A DNA stretch of 44,655 nucleotides from Desulfovibrionaceae bacterium (GTDB lineage: Bacteria; Desulfobacterota; Desulfovibrionia; Desulfovibrionales; Desulfovibrionaceae), in the NCBI GenBank assembly GCA_015233395.1, contig JADFXV010000017.1:1-44655 (forward strand), read 5' to 3'. Shown here piece after piece: positions 26,521 to 36,881 of this stretch. The notes under the pieces are model-generated. The model made no database searches and had not been told where the DNA came from. It worked only from the letters and a program-made list of their open reading frames with translations. Every line of letters starts with the position of its first letter. Positions within the stretch are counted from its first letter, which is position 1. A program made the position numbers and the translations under genes.

Positions 26521-26705
26521 CGGTCAAGAAAAATCAAAACCACTGATTTTTGCCCAAGGGGCCGGCGCCTCTCGGCCCCCACTTTGGAGCGGACAAGAAC
26601 CGCAGTTCCTGGCTGGGATTCCAAAGGGCGCAGCCCTTTGGCCGCCGGAGGCGTTCTTCACACCCGATACTCGCCCCGTCCCCCCGTCGCCCGCCGCCCG
26701 CTCTC
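26521..26705. repeat. Gap with diverged family D and inverted family B repeats
   Basis: 185 nt between the GGDEF/TPR gene and the unknown gene. The segment 26517-26585 resembles family D (CCGGTCAAGAAAAATCAAAACCACTG, then GGGGCCGGCGCC). It is followed at 26621-26641 by a family B hairpin in the opposite orientation (GGATT before CCAAAGGGC, GCA, GCCCTTTGG, then CCGCCGGAGG). No gene is supported. Confidence 0.7.
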
Positions 26706-29141
26706 CTAGGCGCCTTCGGCCTTGGCCGAGGCGGCGGCCGCTTCGTTTTGTTTGCCTTGGGCGGTGAGCGCCCGGGCCAGTTCGCGCCAGAAGGTTTTTT
26801 GTTCGGGCCGCAGGGCTGCGCTTTGCCGGGCCATGGTTTCGGCGATGGCCGGGTCCTGGCCGCTGTCCAGGTAGAGTTTGGCCATCATGTGCAGGGAGAA
26901 GGCGTCGGTCGGGTTATAGAGCAGGGCTTTGTGCAGGTATTCCCTGGCCGCCTCGCCGTCGCCGTTTTTGAGCGCTAGTCTGGCCAGGTGGCGCATGGTC
27001 ACGCCTTCGCCCCCGGGGATGGCCGCCGCTTTGTGGTAGTATTTGAGGGCGTTGGCCAGCTGGTTTTTTTCCTCGGCCAGGCGCCCCAGGCGCAGCAGGC
27101 TGAAGATGTCCGCGGGATTGAGCTTCAGGCATTTGTGGTAGGCCTGTCTGGCCTTGGCGGTTTCGCCCAGGCGCTGGCAGACGTAGCCGTAGTTGTAGAG
27201 GGCCATGGCGTTTTTCGGCTCGATGGCCAGGACCTTTTCGAAGTGCCCCTTGGCCTGGGCCAGTTTGCCGAGCTTGGCGTAGCAGATGGCCAGGGAATTG
27301 TGGGCCAGGATGTTGGTTTCGTCCGCCGACAGGGCCAGTTTGTATTCCTGCATGGCCATGTAGGTGTCGCCCAGGGTGAAGAGCCGGTCGGCGCTGATGG
27401 TCAGGGAGAGCGAGTCGAAGAGCGCGAATTTCGGCCCGGTTTCCAGCAGCATGGCGTGGTCGAGCGCCTTGCGGCAATTCTCCAGCACGTCGGGCTTGGA
27501 AAATTGCAGGAAGGGGTAGCCGGCCAGGCCGGCGCTGATCGCCGCGCCCAGTTTGCCCGGAGCGATGCGGGTCAGTTCGCGGATGGGCTCCATGAGGTCC
27601 GCGGGTTCGGTCGCGGGCAGAAAAAAGATCACGCTGGTGGTGCTGAAGCGTCCGCCCACGGCCGTCTTGCCGAAGCGTTCCCGGCACAGGCCGGTGAGTT
27701 CCTGGATGCGGGTTTCGATGTGCTTGGGCGAGGCGTCGCGATCGCGGCTGGGTTCGAGCAGCCGAAAGAGCGCCAGACAGAATTTGGGCGTATGTTCGCG
27801 CACGGCCGCGAGATGGCGCATGAAATCGCGGTGCGGGTACAGGCCGCTTAAGATGTCGCGTTGCGGCGCGGGCGACTTGTCCGTATCAACCGTTTGCGTT
27901 TCGCCGTCGGCGGCGAGCAGCAGCCTGTCGCCCGGTTCGACGGTCCAGGCCGGGTCGTGCAGATGCAGGATCTCGGCGAAGGCCATTTCCTGCTGCACCT
28001 CGATCACGATGATTTCGGCCTTGATCATGGCCGGGTAGCGGCCGAGGATGCGCCCGCCGTCAGCGCGTTTGATCTCGGCGGTGCGTTCGTATTTGGGCGA
28101 GAAGACCTGGAAGCGCTGGCCCTCGCGGGCGTCGACCGAATGCCCGAGGCTGACGCTCACGCGCGACAGCGGCAAAACTTCCAGGACGCTGCCGCCTTCG
28201 CGCAGGATGCGGCCAAAGGGGAAGCTGCGGTTGCGGCCCAGATCCTTGGCCACGGACAGGGCCTTTTTGGCCCGCTTGGCGAGCGAACGGGCCTGTTCGG
28301 CGGCCGGCAGGCGAAACTGCGCCCCGTGCAGGTCGTGCGGGTAGCAGGCGATGCCGCAGCTGGCCGAAAGGGCCACGGTTTCGCCCGTGACCTCGTATTC
28401 CAGCCGGGCGTCCTTGATGGCGGCGCGGATCGTCCCCGAGAGCTCCAGGCAGGCGGCCGGAGCGGCCCCGGGCCAGAACACGGCCAAGGCGTCCTCGCCG
28501 AAACGGGCGGCCACGGCCTTTTCCGGGGAATTTTCCCGGACGATGGCGGCGGCCTTGGCCAGAGCCGACTCGGCGAACAAAAAGCCGTAATCTTCGGTGA
28601 TCCAGGAATAGTAGTCCAGATCGATCAGGATCAGCCCGAAGCAGCCGGCGAAGCTGGCCAGGCCGGTATCGAGGCAACTGGCGCTGCCCGGCAGGATGCA
28701 GTTCTGGACCAGGGCGATTTCGCGCTCGAGCGCGCCGGTCAGAAATTCCTGATTGGACAGGCCGGTGGCCTGGTCGGTAATGCTCGCCTTGTACAGGCGC
28801 AGGTTTTCGAGGCACAGGGCGGCGGCCTGGGAAAGCGCCGGCAGCATGGCTTTGGGCGAGGCCAGGCGCACGCCTTTGGCCATGAATACGCCAAGCAGTT
28901 CGCCCGCGCTCGCCAGCGGCAGCATGAGCCCGTGTTCGCCGGGAAGATACAGCGGGGTGTCGCAATCCGGGCCGAAGGCCTCGCGGGTCTGGTCCGAAAG
29001 CGAGGCGGGGAAGTACAGGCTGTAGGATTTGAAGGGCAGGAAGGCGGCCAGGGCGTCCTTGAGGCGGCGCTCGTTGGCGATCAGGTCGTGGCTGGTCAGG
29101 GCCGCCGGATTTTGGGGGACGCCGTGCGTGTCGTTGCCCAT
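26706..29141 (-). CDS. GAF-GGDEF-like-TPR protein, degenerate signalling protein
   Basis: An 811-aa cytosolic protein. Parts in order: GAF-like region (about 20-118), a GGDEF-fold domain (about 122-330) whose active loop reads RFGEDALAVF instead of GGDEF, a small beta-rich domain (about 335-440), a second GGDEF-like domain (about 455-620) with loop GGRFSTTSVIFF, then five or so TPR units (about 630-805; for example AKGHFEKVLAIEPKNAMALYNYG). Both GGDEF loops lack the catalytic GG(D/E)EF, so it is unlikely to make c-di-GMP; it may bind the nucleotide or act as a scaffold. The ATG at 29141 is preferred over a longer frame because the upstream codons run through a hairpin repeat. Confidence 0.75.
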   Translation of the reverse strand: MGNDTHGVPQNPAALTSHDLIANERRLKDALAAFLPFKSYSLYFPASLSDQTREAFGPDCDTPLYLPGEHGLMLPLASAGELLGVFMAKGVRLASPKAMLPALSQAAALCLENLRLYKASITDQATGLSNQEFLTGALEREIALVQNCILPGSASCLDTGLASFAGCFGLILIDLDYYSWITEDYGFLFAESALAKAAAIVRENSPEKAVAARFGEDALAVFWPGAAPAACLELSGTIRAAIKDARLEYEVTGETVALSASCGIACYPHDLHGAQFRLPAAEQARSLAKRAKKALSVAKDLGRNRSFPFGRILREGGSVLEVLPLSRVSVSLGHSVDAREGQRFQVFSPKYERTAEIKRADGGRILGRYPAMIKAEIIVIEVQQEMAFAEILHLHDPAWTVEPGDRLLLAADGETQTVDTDKSPAPQRDILSGLYPHRDFMRHLAAVREHTPKFCLALFRLLEPSRDRDASPKHIETRIQELTGLCRERFGKTAVGGRFSTTSVIFFLPATEPADLMEPIRELTRIAPGKLGAAISAGLAGYPFLQFSKPDVLENCRKALDHAMLLETGPKFALFDSLSLTISADRLFTLGDTYMAMQEYKLALSADETNILAHNSLAICYAKLGKLAQAKGHFEKVLAIEPKNAMALYNYGYVCQRLGETAKARQAYHKCLKLNPADIFSLLRLGRLAEEKNQLANALKYYHKAAAIPGGEGVTMRHLARLALKNGDGEAAREYLHKALLYNPTDAFSLHMMAKLYLDSGQDPAIAETMARQSAALRPEQKTFWRELARALTAQGKQNEAAAASAKAEGA

Positions 29142-29158
29142 GGAGGCCTTTTTTATTA

Positions 29159-29229
29159 CCGGGAGCGTAAAGTTTTTCACTTTACGCTCCCGGCGGCGGA
29201 CGCCGCTTGGCCCCGCCAAAAGCGGGGCC
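29159..29229. repeat. Two hairpins in the leader of the GGDEF/TPR gene (family E)
   Basis: CCGGGAGCGTAAAG, 7-nt loop, perfect complement (29159-29193), then GGCCCCGC, CAAAA, GCGGGGCC (29209-29229). The part from 29190 to 29277 is repeated in reverse at 21474-21555. The first hairpin lies 17 nt upstream of the gene's ATG and could control its translation or end readthrough from thiL's far side. Confidence 0.7.
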
Positions 29230-29359
29230 GCACAAAGAAACGGGAGCGCGAAAAGGAAGAAATTTTCTGCTCCCGCAAATACCATGCGAAAGCATCCGGC
29301 GACAATGCATTTTTTCGGGCCGTATTTTCAGGCCGAACACCGGGCGATTTTTGCGCTCT

Positions 29360-30346
29360 TTATTTGGCCCCTTTGGGGGATCCGGCCGGACGGAAATGGT
29401 CGAAGCCGCCGGTCGCGACCGGGCTTTGCCCGAGCCAGACGCCGGGGGCGGCGCCGATCACGCCGATAAGGCGCGCCCCGGGCAGGCGTTTTTTGAGCTC
29501 GCCGGTTCCCTCCGGCGCGACGCAGCCGAGCAGGGCGTAGTCTTCGCCGCCTTCCAAGGCGAAACGGATGGGATCGACGCCCGCCGAGGCGGCGTAGCGG
29601 ACGGTCTCGGCGTGCAGGGGAAAGCCGTGCAGGTCCAAGCTCGCGCCCAGGCCCGGCCCGAGAAAGCGGGGCAGGTCCATGAGCAGGCCGTCGGAGACGT
29701 CCATCAGGCCGCGCACGGCCGCAATTCCCGCCAGGAGCAGCCCGGCCTTGATAAGCGCCGTGGGATCGAGATGGGCGCGGCAGGCCGCCGGAAATTGCGT
29801 GAGCGCCGCGCGGCCTGTCGCCTCCAGGCCGAGCAGTCCGGCCCGGGCCAGGCCGAGTTCGCCGACGACGAAAAGAAAGTCGCCCGGCCGGCCCTGGCCT
29901 CGCCGCAGAAAACGGCCGGCTGGCCCAAGCCCGCCCCAGACGGTGACGCTCACGGCAAGCCGCTCGCAACGGGAGAGGTCTCCCCCGGCCAGGACGGCCT
30001 TGTGCCGCGCGGCCGTTTGCGCCATGGCGGCGAAAAACTCCGGCCAAAAATCGCTCGCCAGGTCCGGCGGCGCGCCGATGTTCAGGGTGAAACCGAGGGG
30101 CTGCGCGCCCATGGCCGCCAGATCGCTCAGGTTGACGGCCAGGGCCTTGCGCCCGATTGCGGCGGCGGTGAAATAGGAGCGCCGGAAATGGACGTCCTCC
30201 AGAAACAGGTCCGAAGACACGGCGATTGGCCCCGGGTGTTGTATCACCGCCGCGTCGTCGCCCCGGCCGAGGATCAGGCCAGGCGCGGCGTTCGGGAAAT
30301 GGGCGTCGATCAGGCGCAGAAAATCGTCTTCGCCGGCAAAGGGCAT
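29360..30346 (-). CDS. thiL: Thiamine-monophosphate kinase
   Basis: Phosphorylates thiamine monophosphate to the active cofactor thiamine diphosphate. The 328-aa protein shows the PurM/ThiL fold motifs: FLRLIDAHF, GRGDDAAVI (nucleotide and metal-binding Asp pair, about residues 27-35), SSDLFLEDVHFRR, NLSDLAAMGAQPLG, LAGGDLSRC, LMDVSDGLLMDL and LEGGEDYALL. The ATG at 30346 is chosen because GGGAG lies 5 nt upstream; a GTG 27 nt earlier has no RBS. It begins 23 nt after the tag stop, so tag-thiL may share a transcript. Confidence 0.93.
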   Translation of the reverse strand: MPFAGEDDFLRLIDAHFPNAAPGLILGRGDDAAVIQHPGPIAVSSDLFLEDVHFRRSYFTAAAIGRKALAVNLSDLAAMGAQPLGFTLNIGAPPDLASDFWPEFFAAMAQTAARHKAVLAGGDLSRCERLAVSVTVWGGLGPAGRFLRRGQGRPGDFLFVVGELGLARAGLLGLEATGRAALTQFPAACRAHLDPTALIKAGLLLAGIAAVRGLMDVSDGLLMDLPRFLGPGLGASLDLHGFPLHAETVRYAASAGVDPIRFALEGGEDYALLGCVAPEGTGELKKRLPGARLIGVIGAAPGVWLGQSPVATGGFDHFRPAGSPKGAK

Positions 30347-30369
30347 GGCGCTCCCGTTGCGCCCCGGTT

Positions 30370-30993
30370 TCACGGCGCGCCCCGGCCGGTCCGCCGCCAG
30401 CAGGACGCGACATGGTCGTCGACCAGCCCCACGGCCTGCATGAAGGCGTAGCAGATGGTCGGGCCGACGAATTTGAAGCCCAGCTTGGCGAGAGCGCGGC
30501 TTAAGGCCTCGCTTTCGGGCGTCTTGGCCGGTATTTCGCCGAGTGTTTTCCAGGAATTGCGCACGGTGGTCCCGCCTACGATCCCCCAGACGAAGTCCGA
30601 AAATCCGGTTCCGGTTGCGGCGAGGGCGAGATAGGCCCGGGCGTTGGCGATGAAGGCGCCCACTTTGAGCCTATTGCGGACGATGCCGGGGTCGCCGAGC
30701 AGCGAGGCGATCTTGGCCGGGCCGTAGGCGGCCATTTTTTCGGGATCAAAGCCGTCGAAGGCCAAGCGGTAGTTTTCGCGCTTTTTCAGGATGGTCAGCC
30801 AGGAGAGGCCCGCCTGGGCGCCTTCGAGGCAGAGCATTTCAAAGAGCGCCCGGCCATCGGAAAGCGGCCTGCCCCAGTGCGCGTCGTGGTAGTCGCGCTC
30901 CAGGTCGGTCTGGCCGCACCAGGCGCAACGCAAGAGCCCGTCGGGATGCGTCGTGACCGATTTGACGGGTTTGACGGGTTTGACGGGCTCCAC
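30370..30993 (-). CDS. tag: DNA-3-methyladenine glycosylase I
   Basis: Removes 3-methyladenine from alkylated DNA to start base-excision repair. The enzyme body matches Tag: RCAWCG, DYHDAHWGRPLSDGRALFEM, LEGAQAGLSWLTILKKRENY, FANARAYL-like FIANARAYLAL, and GFKFVGPTICYAFMQAVGLVDDH. The zinc ligands are the first Cys, the His of YHDAHW, and the His and Cys of DDHVASC. The start is uncertain. A GTG at 30993 adds a KPV-repeat leader (gives 207 aa); a TTG at 30933 gives 187 aa, the E. coli length. No ATG exists in frame downstream of guaB. Neither start has a clear RBS, so translation may depend on guaB, whose stop is 29 nt upstream. Confidence 0.9.
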   Translation of the reverse strand: MEPVKPVKPVKSVTTHPDGLLRCAWCGQTDLERDYHDAHWGRPLSDGRALFEMLCLEGAQAGLSWLTILKKRENYRLAFDGFDPEKMAAYGPAKIASLLGDPGIVRNRLKVGAFIANARAYLALAATGTGFSDFVWGIVGGTTVRNSWKTLGEIPAKTPESEALSRALAKLGFKFVGPTICYAFMQAVGLVDDHVASCWRRTGRGAP

Positions 30994-31005
30994 GGGTTTG
31001 ACCGG
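30959..31005. repeat. 9-bp tandem repeat at the tag 5' end
   Basis: TTTGACGGG (on the plus strand) occurs three times exactly and twice in diverged form (CACGGGTTTG, ACCGGTTTGG). Read in the tag frame it encodes KPV units. It sits between the guaB stop and the tag body. Confidence 0.8.
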
Positions 31006-31022
31006 TTTGGCGGCCGCGGCGG

Positions 31023-34102
<3,080 letters not shown>

Positions 34103-34220
34103 GCGGGAAGGCTCCGTGTTGAGGTTGGCGCGGCGGCGAACAAGGCCGTGACATAAACCAAAAGCCGCGATTGGGCAATCGACGCCCCGGGGAGACGCCG
34201 CGCTTGCTCCGGACGGGCTC

Positions 34221-34307
34221 GCTCAAGGACGCGCCGGCAGCCCAAAAGGCGCGCGGGCCGTGCCCGGACGCCTCCCGCGTTTGGGGCTGGCGCGCGACGC
34301 CTTGAGC
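34221..34307. terminator. Large imperfect inverted repeat after the lipoprotein gene
   Basis: GCTCAAGGACGCGCCGGCAGCCC (34221-34243) pairs imperfectly with GGGCTGGCGCGCGACGCCTTGAGC (34284-34307). It lies just past the stop of the DUF3568-like gene at 34312 and so may end the export-cluster transcript. No T run is seen. Confidence 0.45.
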
Positions 34308-34311
34308 GCGT

Positions 34312-34695
34312 TCAGATCCGGCCGGCGATGGCCTCGTGGATGCGCCGCGAAGCGAGCTCGTCGCCGAAATAGCCGACCTTGACCGAAACGAACACGAAGC
34401 CCTGTTTGCTGTCTTCGATGTCGATCCAAAACGGACTGCCGCCGTCCTTGCCGGTGAGCGAGGCCGAGGATGTCCCCTTTTCCGTTTTGTCCACTTTCAG
34501 GGCGAGGTCTTCGGCGGCGCTGCCGGCCGCCCGGTACGCCTTGTCCAGGCTGACCGGATAGTCCTTTTTGAGCCAGCCGGTGACATAGGTGTAAGTGCCC
34601 CCCGCAGCCAGGGAGCCGGCCACGACTGCGGCGCAGCCGCACAGGCACAGGGCCAGGGCCAGGGCGGCGAGCGCCCGGAGCCGGTATCGCGTCAT
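34312..34695 (-). CDS. DUF3568-like lipoprotein
   Basis: A 127-aa predicted lipoprotein: signal peptide with a basic start (MTRYRLR), hydrophobic core and lipobox LCGC (Cys at about residue 21). The body resembles DUF3568 proteins: VTGWLKKDYPVSLDKAYRAAG, then a compact beta-alpha fold with FWIDIEDSKQGFVFVSVKVGYFGDE. DUF3568 has no assigned function. The ATG at 34695 is favoured by GGGAGG 6 nt upstream. It is the last gene of the export-like cluster, 59 nt after the M50 protein, so a role near the outer membrane or periplasm alongside it is inferred. Confidence 0.7.
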   Translation of the reverse strand: MTRYRLRALAALALALCLCGCAAVVAGSLAAGGTYTYVTGWLKKDYPVSLDKAYRAAGSAAEDLALKVDKTEKGTSSASLTGKDGGSPFWIDIEDSKQGFVFVSVKVGYFGDELASRRIHEAIAGRI

Positions 34696-34754
34696 GATGT
34701 CCTCCCGGTAATTACGAGAGCGCAAAAGGTTTCGCCGGGCCGGCCAAGCCGGGG

Positions 34755-36872
34755 TCAAAAGCTCAGCTCGCGCACGACGGTCCGGTACAGGCGCCGACCG
34801 GCGTCCGCCAGGTGCGAACGGGGACTGGTGGTCAGCCAGACCACGCCGGTTTGGCCGATCCGCGCGCCGCGCGGCTGTTTGGCCAGGACGATCTCCAGGG
34901 TGTAATAGCTCTCCAGCATCACGAGTTTGCCCCGTGGTTCCTTGATGACCGGAAAAGCACCCTGGGCCTGCGAAGTCAAGCCCAGATAGTCAATGGTTTC
35001 GGCCCGGACCGGATAGACGGCCTTGATCGTCCCGGCCGCCGTTTCCCCGCCGGCGTCGGAAAAAAAGACCGCCCGGTCGCCGAGAGCCACGCCGCCGACC
35101 ATATCTTCTTGGACAAAGGCGTGCAATTTGAAATCGTCCAGGTCGGCCAGCCGGCCCAGAAGTTGCTGGTGCGCCACGGGCAGGCCGTTGCGCAGGTTTT
35201 CGTCCCAGGCGTACATGACGCCGTCGATCTCCGCGATCTGGCGGCTTTGCTCGCGCTGGCCGAGCAGGGAAGCGAGCTTGGCGTCGATATTGGCGATTTC
35301 CTCGTCCTGCTGCGGCAAAAACGCCTTGTCGCGCTCGTCGAGCAGGTACATGTCGCGGCGTTTTTCCATGATCCGCTTTTCCAGGTCGAGCACGGCGATG
35401 TCCTGGTCGAGCCTGTCGGAATGGATGCTGGAGACGGCCGTTCCCTTGGCGACGCGGCTGCCCCGGCCGGCGGCGACGCCTTGGAGTTCGCCCGGAAACG
35501 GGGCGTAGACGGCCAGATTTTTGGCCGCGACCAGCACCGCCGGCACGCTGATGCGGCGCGGCAGCGGCAGCGCCGCCCACAAAAACGCAACCCCCAGGAC
35601 GGCCGCCAAAAGCAGGTTGCGGCGGTTTACGCCGGTCGTTTTGCGCAGCTGGAGCCAAACTCTGGCCTCGCCCCACAGCGGCGCCACGAGGAACCAGCCG
35701 ATCTCCACGCAAAAGAGAAAAATGCCCAGCACCTTGGTGAACTTGTGATACACCAGGACGGCGATGCCCAGGTACAACCCCAGCCGGTAGAGCCAGGTGT
35801 AGGCGGTGTAAACGAGCGCCAGGGTAAGCGCGCGGCCGCGGATGTCCGGATCGGGCGAGGGGGCGTCGACGCCGAGCAGCCATTTGCGGGCGAACCACCG
35901 GGTCAGGGCGAAGGCGCGGGGCTGGAGATTGTCGATGCCCGTCAGATCCATGAGCAGGAAATAGCCGTCGAAACGCATGGCCGGATTGATGTTGACCAGG
36001 ATCGTGGACAAAATCGAGGAGGAGGAGATCACGAAAAAAACGCCGTGGAGCACGCCCGTCCCGGTCAAGGCCCAGCCGGTCAGGGCCATGCCCGCGATGG
36101 CCAGTTCGGCGATCATGCCGGCGGCGGTGATGGCCAGGCGCTTGCGCCGGTCGGCGATCTTCCAGGCGTCCGTCACGTCGCAATAGGCCACCGGCCACAT
36201 GACGATGAAGGCCAGACCCATGACCGGCACGCGCAGCCCCAAGCTTTTGGCGGTGAAGGCGTGGCTGAATTCGTGCACGGCCTTGATCGCGGCCACGCAC
36301 AGGCCGAAGGCGAACAGTCCCTGGAAGTTGAAAAAATAGTTGAAGGTGGAAAAGTATTCGTCCAGGCGCTCCAGGCACATCGCAAGCCCGGCCAGGGCGA
36401 TCAGGGCGTAAACGCCAAGCGCCGGGCGCGAGGCGAGCAGTCTGGCCCTGGGCAGGGCGCGGGTCAAAAAGGCGTCGGGCCGGAGAATCGGGACGCGGAA
36501 ATACAGATAGTGGTGCAAAAGCCATTGCAGCGGGTGGATCCGGGCGCGTTCGTATTCGGACAAAAGCTCTTCGGGCGGCCGGGTCAGGGTTTGGGTGGTC
36601 AGCCCTTTTTTGACCGCCTCCATGCAAAATTCGGCCACGTCCCGCCCGGTGACGCGCAGGGTCGTGTTGCGCTCGAGCGCGGCCAGCAGGCTTCCGAGGG
36701 TCGTTGGCCGGCGCAGCCTGGCGAACACCTCGGCCTCGGCCCAGCCGATCTTGTCGAACGTGCGCATCAGGGGATCGTGGACGGTGTAGGTGGGCGAGCC
36801 GTCGGGCGCCGCCGGCCCCTGGTGGACCTCGATGTCGGGCCGCAAGACGGGCAGCTCGGTATCCGGATTCAT
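34755..36872 (-). CDS. M50 site-2-protease-like membrane protein fused to HlyD-type adaptor
   Basis: A 705-aa protein. Residues about 20-105 form a small winged-helix-like segment, possibly PqqD-like. Membrane helices flank HEFSH (200-204), the HExxH metal site of M50 proteases, and NPAMRFDGY (296-304) supplies the usual third ligand, Asp302. Further helices reach about residue 445. A periplasmic part then has the lipoyl-like half (VYAPFPGELQGVAAGRGSRVAKGT), a coiled-coil hairpin (EKRIMEKRRDMYLLDERDKAFLP) and the beta-barrel strand (AVYPVRAE). Related proteins are annotated peptide zinc metalloprotease or efflux component. It lies 9 nt after the GAF adaptor. The metal site looks intact; whether it cleaves protein or forms a channel is unknown. 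Confidence 0.8.
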   Translation of the reverse strand: MNPDTELPVLRPDIEVHQGPAAPDGSPTYTVHDPLMRTFDKIGWAEAEVFARLRRPTTLGSLLAALERNTTLRVTGRDVAEFCMEAVKKGLTTQTLTRPPEELLSEYERARIHPLQWLLHHYLYFRVPILRPDAFLTRALPRARLLASRPALGVYALIALAGLAMCLERLDEYFSTFNYFFNFQGLFAFGLCVAAIKAVHEFSHAFTAKSLGLRVPVMGLAFIVMWPVAYCDVTDAWKIADRRKRLAITAAGMIAELAIAGMALTGWALTGTGVLHGVFFVISSSSILSTILVNINPAMRFDGYFLLMDLTGIDNLQPRAFALTRWFARKWLLGVDAPSPDPDIRGRALTLALVYTAYTWLYRLGLYLGIAVLVYHKFTKVLGIFLFCVEIGWFLVAPLWGEARVWLQLRKTTGVNRRNLLLAAVLGVAFLWAALPLPRRISVPAVLVAAKNLAVYAPFPGELQGVAAGRGSRVAKGTAVSSIHSDRLDQDIAVLDLEKRIMEKRRDMYLLDERDKAFLPQQDEEIANIDAKLASLLGQREQSRQIAEIDGVMYAWDENLRNGLPVAHQQLLGRLADLDDFKLHAFVQEDMVGGVALGDRAVFFSDAGGETAAGTIKAVYPVRAETIDYLGLTSQAQGAFPVIKEPRGKLVMLESYYTLEIVLAKQPRGARIGQTGVVWLTTSPRSHLADAGRRLYRTVVRELSF

Positions 36873-36881
36873 GGCCGGACT

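Noticed and set aside
29281-29359. Terminator after thiL
   Set aside because: A weak GGCC-type stem is present near 29318-29336, but it has no T run in the thiL direction, so I do not call it.
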